The notes beneath the pieces were generated by a model. That model ran no database searches. It saw only the letters and a list, made by a program, of their open reading frames with translations, and was not told the DNA's origin. Positions 34,779-43,950 of a DNA stretch of 64,000 nucleotides are shown one piece after another (within the stretch, counting starts at the first letter, position 1; each line of letters opens with the position of its first letter). The position numbers and the translations under genes are program-made. The stretch comes from Flavobacterium taihuense (lineage in GTDB: Bacteria > Bacteroidota > Bacteroidia > Flavobacteriales > Flavobacteriaceae), in NCBI RefSeq assembly GCF_019351435.1, contig NZ_JAHWYN010000017.1:1-64000 (forward strand). Reading direction: 5' to 3'.

Positions 34779-35165
34779 CATAAACCCTTATTACCATTGA
34801 AAGTGTATTAAATAAACGTAGTATAAAAATGATTTTAGTAACCTGGCTTCAATTGAATATCTGGTTTAAAAAAATCATCATATAGTGTACTTCAAGAAAC
34901 TAAACAACTGTAAACCATCACATTCAGAATTGTTATTTACACAAATAAGTAGGTGTTTTTAATTTACATATGTTAAAAATTATTACTTTTAACATATAAT
35001 TTCTTTGTAAATTATTTTTTTTTATAAAAAAAGGCAAATCTCAAGTGCCATTGTTCTTTAAGAATTTTCGAATTTCATTCCAAGTCTGATAAAATATTTA
35101 AGATTAACTCTCTAATTAAAAATTAAATTTATTATTCAAGTCCTAAAAACAAAAATAGATATAAT
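34779..35165. promoter_or_regulatory. Upstream region of the effector operon with an 11-bp inverted repeat
   Basis: ATATGTTAAAA (34968-34978) and TTTTAACATAT (34987-34997) form a perfect inverted repeat with an 8-bp spacer, 168 bp before the first operon gene. It could be an operator or the terminator of the preceding ORF. The region is very AT-rich with no other gene. Confidence 0.5.
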
Positions 35166-35606
35166 ATGCAATCAGAACAATACCTAAAAGAAAGAGTAAA
35201 CGACCAAATAACATGGTACAACAAAAACAGTGGCAATAATAAATTCTATTATATGACTACTAAAGTTGTCCTAACCATTTCGGCTGCCATTATTCCAGCT
35301 CTAACGGCTTACATGGATAAAGACAATATTATTATCAAAATAGCAATTGGTGTTCTATCCGTATTAATGGCGATTTTAGTCAATATTAATGGGATTTTTC
35401 GATTTAAGGAAAACTGGATTCAGTACCGCTATATGTCCGAATTATTGCAAAGTGAAAAGCAACTCTACATTGCTGAAGCAGGAAAGTACAAAAACAACAC
35501 GGAAAAAGATTCACTTTTTGTGGAATCTATTGAAGGGCTGCTAAAAAATGAAAACAGCCAATGGTTGGAAACCATCAAATCAGGAAAAGAAACGGAAAAT
35601 AAATAA
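35166..35606 (+). CDS. SLATT-domain (DUF4231-like) 2TM effector protein
   Basis: The 146-residue protein begins QYLKERVNDQITWYNKNS, followed by two TM helices (about 36-52 and 57-77) and then FRFKENWIQYRYMSELLQSE, the pattern of SLATT/DUF4231. SLATT proteins are predicted pore-forming effectors linked to SMODS nucleotidyltransferases, SLOG sensors and similar conflict systems; opening of the pore would kill the infected cell. It is the first gene of a five-gene operon and lies 17 bp before the DUF4062 gene. No nucleotidyltransferase is present here, so a different trigger is expected. Confidence 0.85.
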   Translation: MQSEQYLKERVNDQITWYNKNSGNNKFYYMTTKVVLTISAAIIPALTAYMDKDNIIIKIAIGVLSVLMAILVNINGIFRFKENWIQYRYMSELLQSEKQLYIAEAGKYKNNTEKDSLFVESIEGLLKNENSQWLETIKSGKETENK

Positions 35607-35623
35607 CTAATGTTTCTAGGACA

Positions 35624-36307
35624 ATGACAAAAAGCAAAGTTTATATATCATCAACTTTTAAAGACCTTGAATCCTTTAGAGGTTTAGTTATAAAAGAGTT
35701 TGAAAGTGAATTTTCAGAATCCTTTGAACTAAGCAGAATAATGGAATATATGTATGATAGTGGTAAAAACGTTCCTTTTGTTGATGACTGTTTAAATGAA
35801 GTGAAAGAAAGTGATGTTTACTTATTAATTCTTGGAAACCGTGTGGGCACGAATGTTCCAAATTCAGATAAAACATATACGGAACTCGAATATGAAACTG
35901 CCTTGAAAAATGGCAAACGTGTTTTTCGATTTATTAACAAAAACTTTGTCCAAACAGATTGTGATAATGTAGAAAAATACAATGCATTCAAACTAAAAAT
36001 GCAAGGTTTACCTGCTCACGAATATTCAGATCTACAATCATTCGAAAATAAATTTTTAAAATGTATGAGTTATTTGTTACAGCAACCAATAGGAAACGCA
36101 ACAAATGATCGTAAATTTTATATCATCCTTGCCTCTATACTTGGTTTAATAGGCATTATTGCATCTTATATCACCTACTCCCTTACAAAAGAATCCGAAT
36201 ACAATATACTCATAACATTACTAATTCCTTTGCTCTTTTCCTGCATCATTTTATTTGTATTGAAAAACGTAATATTCCCCACAGCAATGACAACTTTTAA
36301 ATCATAA
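35624..36307 (+). CDS. DUF4062 protein with two C-terminal TM helices
   Basis: The N-terminal 150 or so residues match DUF4062 (KVYISSTFKDLESFRGLVIK, SDVYLLILGNRVG, SYTELEYETA-like TYTELEYETALKNGKRV). DUF4062 is a TIR/deoxyribosyltransferase-like Rossmannoid domain usually found at the N-terminus of STAND or NACHT proteins in conflict systems. Here it is fused to two TM helices (about 165-187 and 196-214) instead, so it would sit on the inner membrane beside the SLATT protein. Spacing to the next gene is 93 bp. Whether the domain binds or cleaves a nucleotide is unknown. Confidence 0.82.
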   Translation: MTKSKVYISSTFKDLESFRGLVIKEFESEFSESFELSRIMEYMYDSGKNVPFVDDCLNEVKESDVYLLILGNRVGTNVPNSDKTYTELEYETALKNGKRVFRFINKNFVQTDCDNVEKYNAFKLKMQGLPAHEYSDLQSFENKFLKCMSYLLQQPIGNATNDRKFYIILASILGLIGIIASYITYSLTKESEYNILITLLIPLLFSCIILFVLKNVIFPTAMTTFKS

Positions 36308-36400
36308 TTCATGAAATGAGCATGGCTGTAAATTGATCATAAATAACAATGATGATATGCAAACTACATATGACCAATAAAAAACAATAAATATCGACAT

Positions 36401-37006
36401 ATGAAAAAAGAAACTGATTTACTCGAATATTTCATAGAAAATGAAAAGAAACAAAAAAAAATAACTCTTGTGGCGGCCATTTTTTTTTCCCTTTTTGCCA
36501 TTGTAATTATAAGCTTAGGACTTTATGCACATAATCAAAACAAAATAATCAAATCAAACGAAGAAAATATCTCTAAGCTAAATACAAGTTTGAATGAGGC
36601 AAATAAAAAACTAAATCTAGCTGTTTCAAAACTAAAACAAGATTCATTGTCTTTAAATAGAACAGCTAAATATTTTAAAAAAGAAGAACTTGAACATCCT
36701 GAAACTTCAAACAATATTCCTCTAAACACTAATGAATACACATTATACATTCAATATATGGATGGTTATTTAAAGCAATCTCATCAATTAAAAGAAGTGT
36801 TTTCAGAAAAAAAATACACTATTGCAAAAGAACAGAACATGAAAATTATATTCAAATCCAGTGTTCGCTATTTTTATCCAAACGATAAGGAAAAAGCAAT
36901 TAAAGTAGCCGAAATAGCTGAACAAACTATTGGAATGAAATTTAAAGTTCAGTATATGAATTTAATATCTCCAAAAAATCAATTGGAAATTTGGGTAGGG
37001 AAATAA
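36401..37006 (+). CDS. Single-TM coiled-coil protein with a small C-terminal domain
   Basis: The 201-residue protein has a charged N-terminus, one TM helix (about 21-42), a coiled coil (about 50-85, KLNTSLNEANKKLNLAVSKL) and a C-terminal alpha/beta unit (SSVRYFYPNDKEKAIKVAEI, KNQLEIWVGK). The C-terminal pattern resembles LytR_C/SPOR-type small domains found at the ends of other conflict-system effectors, but I cannot assign it. It lies 18 bp before the SIR2-TIR gene in the same operon. A role as a membrane adaptor or sensor is inference. Confidence 0.6.
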   Translation: MKKETDLLEYFIENEKKQKKITLVAAIFFSLFAIVIISLGLYAHNQNKIIKSNEENISKLNTSLNEANKKLNLAVSKLKQDSLSLNRTAKYFKKEELEHPETSNNIPLNTNEYTLYIQYMDGYLKQSHQLKEVFSEKKYTIAKEQNMKIIFKSSVRYFYPNDKEKAIKVAEIAEQTIGMKFKVQYMNLISPKNQLEIWVGK

Positions 37007-37024
37007 TTAATAAAATAAATAAAA

Positions 37025-38494
37025 ATGACTACAGAAATAGAAAATGCATACACCACAATAGCACGGCAAATTACATCTCCTGTAGGACAATGTGTTTTGA
37101 TATTAGGACCAGAATTGGTGATTAATAAAGATGGAATTGGATACAAAAACTATTTCAGAGACATTTTACCTAAAAAAAGTAAGTATTTTGATTCCGAAAA
37201 TCTCTTTTACTTTTATGACCAATCTGACTGTTTTACCGTAAAAGACAAAGTAATAAAATATTATGAAGAAGTAGGTGACCCCGCCCTTATAGAAATGATT
37301 TCCAGAATTCCATTTCCGTTAATTATTAATGTAAATCCTGATAAAGCAATAAACAAAATTTACAAAAATAAAGGAATTCCATTTGCAGAAGGTCATTTCA
37401 CAAAAGATTCTAAAACCGAATTTAATTCCTTAATACCCATTCCTTCAAAAGAAATACCTGTAATCTATAATATATTTGGTACCATCGATGTAGAACAATC
37501 TCTTATACTAACACATAAAAAATTATACCAAACCATTGAGTTCCTATTGCCAAAAAAATCATTACCCGATAATATTGAACTTTTTTTAAACGAGACTGCA
37601 AACAGTTTTATTTTTTTAGGTTTTAAATTTGATTCGTGGCAATATCAACTATTATGTCATAAACTTATAATAAAATCCCAAGAAGATGTAAAAACAAACA
37701 TCAGTTCAATTGATATAATTGAAAATGAAAATGTCTCCATAATCATGAATAATTCTTTTGACATGAAGTTTACTTCGCAGAATCCGATGCAATGCATTCA
37801 GAATATAATTAGGAACATTGAAAGTATTCAAAAAGATAAAAACATACAATATTTGAGGCCAAAAAACCCCAATGGAGCTTATAGTACTTTTATTTCTTAT
37901 GCACGAAAAGACGATAGCAATATTGAACGCGAAAACATTGTCAATTACATCGAGAAACAATTTAACACAAACAATCAAAATAATATATACCAACTTTTTA
38001 GAGACCGAAATGATCTTAAATATGGTGATAGCATAGATTCCTTTATGACCCATATTGGAGTGGGAAAAACGGTAATTCGCGTGATTAGCCATAAATATTT
38101 AACCTCAATTTTTTGCATGATTGAAGCCTATCGAATGCAAACCTATATGGATAATGATAAAAGAATATACACTATCGTAATGGACGATGCCGATATTCAT
38201 TCGAAAGATAGTATAAAAAAATACAAGGATTATTGGTTCAATGAATGCCAAACCATTTTGAATGATCCAACAAAATTAGGAAACGGTAATTACGATGATT
38301 ATGTAAAGATTTATCGATTTATAGACACTTTCATAGCCGAAATTAAAGATCAAGTGCATCTTCAATTAGCATATACCGATGTAAATAAAAAAAATGATCT
38401 TATAGCCCCTTCTGAATATACTATCAACGACACTAAAAAACCAGAATTCGAACAATTTTTAAGCAATGTGTTCAGTAAAATGCAAGAGCAATAA
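37025..38494 (+). CDS. SIR2-like / TIR fusion protein
   Basis: Residues about 1-265 follow the SIR2_2-like pattern (CVLILGPELV at 23-32, LIINVNPDKA near 99-108, VIYNIFGTID at 146-155, FIFLGFKFDSW at 195-205). The His of the usual LHG motif is Phe here (Phe151), so the SIR2 half is probably not an NADase and may bind a ligand instead. Residues about 285-440 form a TIR domain (AYSTFISYARKDD, RDRNDLKYGDS) with the catalytic-type Glu in CMIEAYR (Glu367). TIR NADases deplete NAD to abort infection. The next gene starts 2 bp after the stop. Confidence 0.82.
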   Translation: MTTEIENAYTTIARQITSPVGQCVLILGPELVINKDGIGYKNYFRDILPKKSKYFDSENLFYFYDQSDCFTVKDKVIKYYEEVGDPALIEMISRIPFPLIINVNPDKAINKIYKNKGIPFAEGHFTKDSKTEFNSLIPIPSKEIPVIYNIFGTIDVEQSLILTHKKLYQTIEFLLPKKSLPDNIELFLNETANSFIFLGFKFDSWQYQLLCHKLIIKSQEDVKTNISSIDIIENENVSIIMNNSFDMKFTSQNPMQCIQNIIRNIESIQKDKNIQYLRPKNPNGAYSTFISYARKDDSNIERENIVNYIEKQFNTNNQNNIYQLFRDRNDLKYGDSIDSFMTHIGVGKTVIRVISHKYLTSIFCMIEAYRMQTYMDNDKRIYTIVMDDADIHSKDSIKKYKDYWFNECQTILNDPTKLGNGNYDDYVKIYRFIDTFIAEIKDQVHLQLAYTDVNKKNDLIAPSEYTINDTKKPEFEQFLSNVFSKMQEQ

Positions 38495-38496
38495 TC

Positions 38497-40830
38497 ATGG
38501 AAAACAACAACAACTATCGATATCCTGGGGTAAATTATTTCACAAAAAAAGACAAAGATATATTTTGTGGAAGACAAGAAGACACAAATGAATTCTATAC
38601 TCAAGTAATGCTAAGTAGAACACTTGTTTTGCATGCTGAATCTGGTAACGGAAAAAGCTCTTTAATACAAGCTGGCTTTTTACCTCTATTAGAAGAAAAA
38701 CAAAATGAATCGATTAAACTGGAACACAACCAATTCCTATTTTATCCTATTACAATTCGGTTTGATTCCATTAACAAAGCTAATGACACTAAAAAACAGC
38801 CCCTTGATACTAAAATACTAATTAACGACACTATTTCAAAAATTGAAAATTCGTTTCCAGAATTAAATAAAATTGAGCTTCCTTATTTAGAAAAAACAAA
38901 CACAAATTCATTGTGGTGTATTGCAAAAAAATTAGCCACTAAAAAATTAAAATTGCTATTAATATTCGACCAATTTGAAGAATTACAAGGCTACCCAACA
39001 GAAACAATTACTTCTTTTAAAAAAGAATTAGCCGAACTATTAAATTCTGAAATCCCTAAACCTATTTATGAAGAGATAAAAAAAATAGCTTCTGAAAATG
39101 CTCTAATTGAAAATCTTGAAGAAGAAAAGAGAGAAGAATTCAATACTAATTTTAAATTTTACGAAAAGCCACTTGACGCAAAAATAATTTTTGTAGTACG
39201 AGAAGACAAACTTGGGACAATGAGTTTATTATCAGATTATTTTCCCAATATTCTTAAAAATGATTTTTTATTAAAATCATTATCGTTTCAGAATGCATGT
39301 CATGCTTTGACAAAACCAGCTACAGTGCCAGGAGATTTCATTTCACCCATTTTTAAATTTGAATCGAATGAGTTAGTACAAAATTTAATTACTGAAATTG
39401 CGGATAAACAAACAGGATTGGTTGACCCAATACAGATTCAAATAATAGCTACCAGAATAGAGAAAAATATTATTGAAAAAGCAAAATTAAATCCCAATAC
39501 TGATTCTGAAACATTAGTTGTAACCAAAGATGACATTCCGCAATTAGGAGATATTATTAATGAATTTTACAATAATTGCTGGGAGACTGCAAAAGCCAAA
39601 CTGCAACTTAGTGACGCTGAATTTGAGCATAAAAAAAACAATATCATCAGTGTACTGGTTGTAAATGACCGAAGAGATCTCGTAAACTCTGGCTGGATTA
39701 TTGAAAACAAAACCGAAGAAATAGATCAAAAAATTGTGTCTGAATTACTAAAATCCGGGCTCCTTAGAGAAGTGCCTTCGGGAAATGATAAGTTTTATCA
39801 GCTTTGTCATGATCGATTTATAAAACCGGTATTAGAAGATCAAAAAAGGGTTGAATTACTGCAAAAGGAAAAAGAAGAAAAAGAAAGAACAGAAAACCTT
39901 GAAATACAATTAAAAGAGGAGAAAAAAAGAAGTGACCAGTTAAAAGAACTTAATGAAAAAGTCAAACATTCAAAGAAAATTGCTAATATAATTGGTATAT
40001 TTTTTATTATTCTTCTATCATTCATGTTATATCAGAATAAAAGCGAATTAAATAAAAAATCAATAGAATTAAACAATAATAAAGATTCTGTAAATGAATT
40101 AACAATTGAACTAAAAACAAATGGAAAAGAATCCATTCCCGCATTTTATGTCTATGCAAAGCAACTATTGGACGAAAAAAAGCCATTGGAAGCTAAAAAT
40201 GTGTTTTTAAGAATTCTAAAAATTGAAGATTCACCAAAAATCAGATATGCAATAACCAATATTTATTTTAAAAAAACTGGAATCAGTCATTTTAAAGAAT
40301 TTTTCTTATCCAACAATTCAAATATAAAAGATTATTATGAGTTCTTTAATAACAACACTTTTTACGAAACTTTTGGTAATGGAACTTATGATAATAAAAC
40401 TTTATTAGAATATTATTCAAATCTAGTAGCTTTAGATTTGGAATATTTAAAAATGAAACCGGTTAATAAATATGTAGTAGAAAAAGAAACTTCAGAACAT
40501 TACAACTCTTTGGGCTATTATAGTTTATTATGCAAACAATATGAAAAAACGATTTATTTTTTTAATGAAAGTATAAAATATAGTAAAAGATATGGTATTA
40601 ATAACGACGCTGCAAAGGGTAACTTACCACATGCCTATTTGTTCAATAATCGATATGAAGAAGCAAAAGAACTGTATTTAAGTCTAAAAGATAAACCTTT
40701 TAAAAATTTAAATTATGACGATAAAATTAAAACCTTTAAAGATGCTTTTTTAGATGATTTTAAAAATTTCAGAGAAGCAGGTATTACAAATAAAGATATG
40801 GATGAAATTCAGGCATTATTAGAAAAATAA
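38497..40830 (+). CDS. nSTAND NTPase with TM helix and TPR-like tail
   Basis: The 777-residue protein starts with RYPGVNYFTKKDKDIFCGR, typical before STAND P-loops, then Walker A (AESGNGKSSLIQAG, 47-60), Walker B (LLLIFDQFEEL, 153-163), and a sensor-like FVVREDKLG (about 232-240). A winged-helix region and coiled coil (about 450-490) lead to one TM helix (about 493-512) and a C-terminal helical repeat region with TPR-like spacing (YAKQLLDEKKPLEAKNVF, LPHAYLFNNRYEEAKELYL). STAND proteins sense invaders through their repeats and oligomerise to activate effectors. It is the last gene of the operon and the likely sensor and scaffold. Confidence 0.85.
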   Translation: MENNNNYRYPGVNYFTKKDKDIFCGRQEDTNEFYTQVMLSRTLVLHAESGNGKSSLIQAGFLPLLEEKQNESIKLEHNQFLFYPITIRFDSINKANDTKKQPLDTKILINDTISKIENSFPELNKIELPYLEKTNTNSLWCIAKKLATKKLKLLLIFDQFEELQGYPTETITSFKKELAELLNSEIPKPIYEEIKKIASENALIENLEEEKREEFNTNFKFYEKPLDAKIIFVVREDKLGTMSLLSDYFPNILKNDFLLKSLSFQNACHALTKPATVPGDFISPIFKFESNELVQNLITEIADKQTGLVDPIQIQIIATRIEKNIIEKAKLNPNTDSETLVVTKDDIPQLGDIINEFYNNCWETAKAKLQLSDAEFEHKKNNIISVLVVNDRRDLVNSGWIIENKTEEIDQKIVSELLKSGLLREVPSGNDKFYQLCHDRFIKPVLEDQKRVELLQKEKEEKERTENLEIQLKEEKKRSDQLKELNEKVKHSKKIANIIGIFFIILLSFMLYQNKSELNKKSIELNNNKDSVNELTIELKTNGKESIPAFYVYAKQLLDEKKPLEAKNVFLRILKIEDSPKIRYAITNIYFKKTGISHFKEFFLSNNSNIKDYYEFFNNNTFYETFGNGTYDNKTLLEYYSNLVALDLEYLKMKPVNKYVVEKETSEHYNSLGYYSLLCKQYEKTIYFFNESIKYSKRYGINNDAAKGNLPHAYLFNNRYEEAKELYLSLKDKPFKNLNYDDKIKTFKDAFLDDFKNFREAGITNKDMDEIQALLEK

Positions 40831-40843
40831 TGTTCAGCAAACC

Positions 40844-42142
40844 TTAAACAATGCTCTTTCTATTATCAAAAAAATGAATGGGTTTTCGGCTCATTGGATT
40901 AAAAATTAGAGGCTTTAGGGCTTCATTCGTAGTAAATTCGATTTTTGGTGTTACACGCAATTTAGCTCTGAAATGATCTTTTAATTCCTGCAAGAAAATC
41001 GGTGTTGGATTTTGAACCGCAATTTTTATGAGAATCTCATCTGTTCCTAAATCATTGGTGGTAATTTCGATGATGTAGCTTTCTATGCTGTCAAAATCAT
41101 TTAAAACATCATTCATAGCGGGCGGATACAAAGTCGTACCTTTGTATTTAATCATTTGCTGTTTTCGTCCAATAACGGGGCCTACCCGCACTGTATTTCG
41201 TCCACATAAACAAGGATCAGTATGCAATTGTACAATATCACCGGTTTTGAAACGAACCAACGGCATCGCTTCAATTCCCAAAGTAGTAAAAGTTAATTCC
41301 CCAGATTCTCCATTCTTCACAGGATTATTGTTTTCATCCAATACTTCAACGATAATCAATTCGGGATGGTGGTGCCCTCCTACACCATGTTCACATTCAG
41401 TAAATGCAGTACTCATTTCAGTGGACGCATAGGTAGAAAACAACTTGATATTCCATTTATCTGTTATTTTTTTGGACAACACATTCATGCTGAAATCCTG
41501 ATTTCGGAGTGATTCTCCAATACAAATTGCGCCTTTCACACTCGAATTATTGAAATCAATATTGTGTTTTTCTGCATATTCAATCATTTTTAACAAAAAA
41601 GAAGGAACGGTAATTAAATAAGTTGGTTTGTATTTTAAAATAGAATCCCATTGCAATTCTGGTATGCCGGCACCAACACGAATCACTCCCACTTTCATTT
41701 TTCGAAGTCCAAGGAAATAAGCCAATCCTGCCATAAAACGGCGGTCAATGGTAGTCATTAACTGCACAATATCTCCTTCTTTTATACCCGCACAATCAAA
41801 CGAAATGGCTTCATTATAAGCCAATCTGTCCAAATCATTGTCGGTTAACCCAAAAGTTACAGGATCTCCCAAAGTTCCTGATGTTGTGGCGTAATCAATG
41901 ATTTTTTGGACTGGAACACATAGAAAATCATCATTGTGTTTTTGCAAATCTTCTTTGTTAGTAACAGGCAATCGAGATAAATCCTCAATTGTTTTTATAC
42001 TAGTACTATCAATATTATTTTTAACAAAAAGTGCACTATAAAAAGGCGAATTGGTATTCACATAGTTTAAAAGTTCAACCATTTTTTGTTCCTGAAATGT
42101 TTTTATTTCGGCTACAGTAGCTATTTCTATCTTTGGAATCAT
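40844..42142 (-). CDS. Phenylacetate-CoA ligase-like adenylating enzyme of the pigment cluster
   Basis: The 432-residue AMP-forming ligase shows the P-loop TTSGTLGDPVTFGLT, YASTEMSTAFTECEH, VRFKTGDIVQLHTDPCLCG and a C-terminal subdomain. It resembles PaaK-type enzymes that activate aryl carboxylates; in flexirubin/aryl-polyene clusters a ligase loads the aryl starter (from 4-hydroxycinnamate) onto CoA or ACP. It is the last gene of the minus-strand operon and its start is the base after the stop of the C45 gene overlap (42142). Its C-terminal 30 residues lie in the island direct repeat and may be of foreign origin. Confidence 0.85.
   Translation of the reverse strand: MIPKIEIATVAEIKTFQEQKMVELLNYVNTNSPFYSALFVKNNIDSTSIKTIEDLSRLPVTNKEDLQKHNDDFLCVPVQKIIDYATTSGTLGDPVTFGLTDNDLDRLAYNEAISFDCAGIKEGDIVQLMTTIDRRFMAGLAYFLGLRKMKVGVIRVGAGIPELQWDSILKYKPTYLITVPSFLLKMIEYAEKHNIDFNNSSVKGAICIGESLRNQDFSMNVLSKKITDKWNIKLFSTYASTEMSTAFTECEHGVGGHHHPELIIVEVLDENNNPVKNGESGELTFTTLGIEAMPLVRFKTGDIVQLHTDPCLCGRNTVRVGPVIGRKQQMIKYKGTTLYPPAMNDVLNDFDSIESYIIEITTNDLGTDEILIKIAVQNPTPIFLQELKDHFRAKLRVTPKIEFTTNEALKPLIFNPMSRKPIHFFDNRKSIV
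40858..40945. repeat. Right direct repeat of the island (attR-like), within the ligase 3' end
   Basis: This is the partner of 34026-34113. It lies inside the ligase coding sequence, codes for its last 30 or so residues, and keeps the frame open to the stop at 40844-40846. The STAND gene ends only 13 bp before that stop, so the island edge is tight. Confidence 0.85.
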
Positions 42143-43803
42143 TATCGCTTTCTTTTTGTTTTCTTTAAATAGTTGCTAATCTCTTCTCTTTCAGGAAGGG
42201 TACTAATCTCTTTTGTCAATGCTTTTTCAAATTGCTCTTGAGCCAAAACGTATTTTTTATTTTGATAAAAGTACAACCCTGCTTTATAATAAACAACCCA
42301 ATAATCCGGATTTAAAGATTGATAATATCCGATGAAATCTGGAGGTAAATCCTCCTTCCTTTTCAAAAACAGATCCACTTTTTTGTCCTCTATTCGAAAC
42401 TTTTCGTAGTTTTGATAGGTAACCGTTTCCAAAAAAGGATCTTTGGCAATGTTCTTTTTTTCATCTTCTAAGGATACAATGATGTCATTCATTTTTCTTT
42501 TTCCAAAAATAACAGACAAATCATAACAGACAAATTCACCCAGTTGATAAGGACTTGCCGATACCCAAACTAAACGTTTTGAGGGTTGAAATACGATTCC
42601 GTGATGAGCCAGTAAATGGTTTAACGCTTTATCGTTCCCATATCCCAAAGGCAAATTATTTATCCCCTCTTTATTTCTAAGTATATCTACAGCTATTTGT
42701 GGAGTTATTTTTGGATTTACATCCAATAACTGAGTCATTCGATCAAAACGATATTGGGAATGACTATTTTTTATTTGGTCTTTATTTCGTTCGTTTTTTT
42801 TAAAGATATCACTTTGAAAATGATTGGAACAAACCAACTGATTGCCATTTGAAACATCAAAAACTCCTAAAGTATCGGGTGCAATTTCTATGAGAATAGC
42901 TTTATTGTCCTTGGCACTTCCCACCATAATTGACTCGGATACAAATACTTTTTTCTTTTTGGCAATGGCAATCGCTTCGTCAAGCGTTCTGGCGTATTGC
43001 AGTATTTCCCGTGTCAAAATAGAAATAGGTGTCTTGGCAATTAATGGAATTTTAGACTTGCTGGCATTGATTGTTACTGTCAATCCTTCTGCATTCATTC
43101 CGGAACAAACGCCAATCATTCCTGGCCAGGTTAACATCATAAACGGATACCCCCCTCTTGGATTGATAAATGCAACTATTTTATCTTTTGCGAAAGCATC
43201 ACCAACATAAAAATCGAAATTCCTTCCCAAAATTAAATTCCCCTCTTCAGTTTTATCTCCCCAAACTGCAAAAGAAGTACAACCGACCATAGCCAAATCC
43301 TGAACGGCATGCCCAATATCATGAGCGCCGTGTAAATACATATCTCTTAAAAAATTGGGAGCTATAGAAGCTAAGTCCTTTGGTGCATATTGTGAAAGAC
43401 CGTAAATTTCGGTTTGAAATTCATTATCCACATTCAGATATAACTTTCGATTGTACCAATTTAAAAAGCGAATCATTACACTTTTTTTAAAATTAGATGG
43501 AATCAAATCATTTACTCTGTCAAAAAACAGATACTCTTGTTTTTTTAATAAAGAATCGGTCAAACTCCCAATAGCCAAACCGCGTTCCAGTGGATCGCCT
43601 TCAACATAGAGTTCCCATAAATTATGTTTATTTTTTAGCAAAAAATTATTGCCTGTGTAAAAAGCAGTATTGGATTGTTTGGCAACAACAGGAATCGTGT
43701 TATTAAAACTTGCTATTTTGGGTTGGTGGTGTATCGATTTTGAGATGCCACAAGAGGCAACTGCAAAAACGAGGAAAACAATATAGCAAATATGTTTTTT
43801 CAT
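42142..43803 (-). CDS. Lipoprotein of the C45 autoproteolytic acyltransferase type
   Basis: From ATG 43803 the protein begins MKKHICYIVFLVFAVASC, a lipoprotein signal with lipobox Cys. The body matches C45 acyl-CoA:6-aminopenicillanate-acyltransferase-like Ntn hydrolases: VGCTSFAVWG (nucleophile Cys about 173, exposed after self-cleavage), GRNFDFYVGDAF, MNAEGLTVTINA. A C-terminal TPR-like helix pair follows. In flexirubin clusters such a protein may transfer the acyl chain that esterifies the polyene. An upstream start at 43905 lacks the signal and is rejected. It overlaps the ligase by one base. Confidence 0.82.
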   Translation of the reverse strand: MKKHICYIVFLVFAVASCGISKSIHHQPKIASFNNTIPVVAKQSNTAFYTGNNFLLKNKHNLWELYVEGDPLERGLAIGSLTDSLLKKQEYLFFDRVNDLIPSNFKKSVMIRFLNWYNRKLYLNVDNEFQTEIYGLSQYAPKDLASIAPNFLRDMYLHGAHDIGHAVQDLAMVGCTSFAVWGDKTEEGNLILGRNFDFYVGDAFAKDKIVAFINPRGGYPFMMLTWPGMIGVCSGMNAEGLTVTINASKSKIPLIAKTPISILTREILQYARTLDEAIAIAKKKKVFVSESIMVGSAKDNKAILIEIAPDTLGVFDVSNGNQLVCSNHFQSDIFKKNERNKDQIKNSHSQYRFDRMTQLLDVNPKITPQIAVDILRNKEGINNLPLGYGNDKALNHLLAHHGIVFQPSKRLVWVSASPYQLGEFVCYDLSVIFGKRKMNDIIVSLEDEKKNIAKDPFLETVTYQNYEKFRIEDKKVDLFLKRKEDLPPDFIGYYQSLNPDYWVVYYKAGLYFYQNKKYVLAQEQFEKALTKEISTLPEREEISNYLKKTKRKR

Positions 43804-43950
43804 ATGTTGATAATATTTGTTTTTTAAAGGATCATGATATAGACGATCATCATTTGTGTTTATCGCATCGTTTACTATTTTGTTTTGGTATTCGATGATT
43901 TTCAATTGCTATCACGGTTGTCTGACGATTTCATGCGCTCTAATCGTTCA

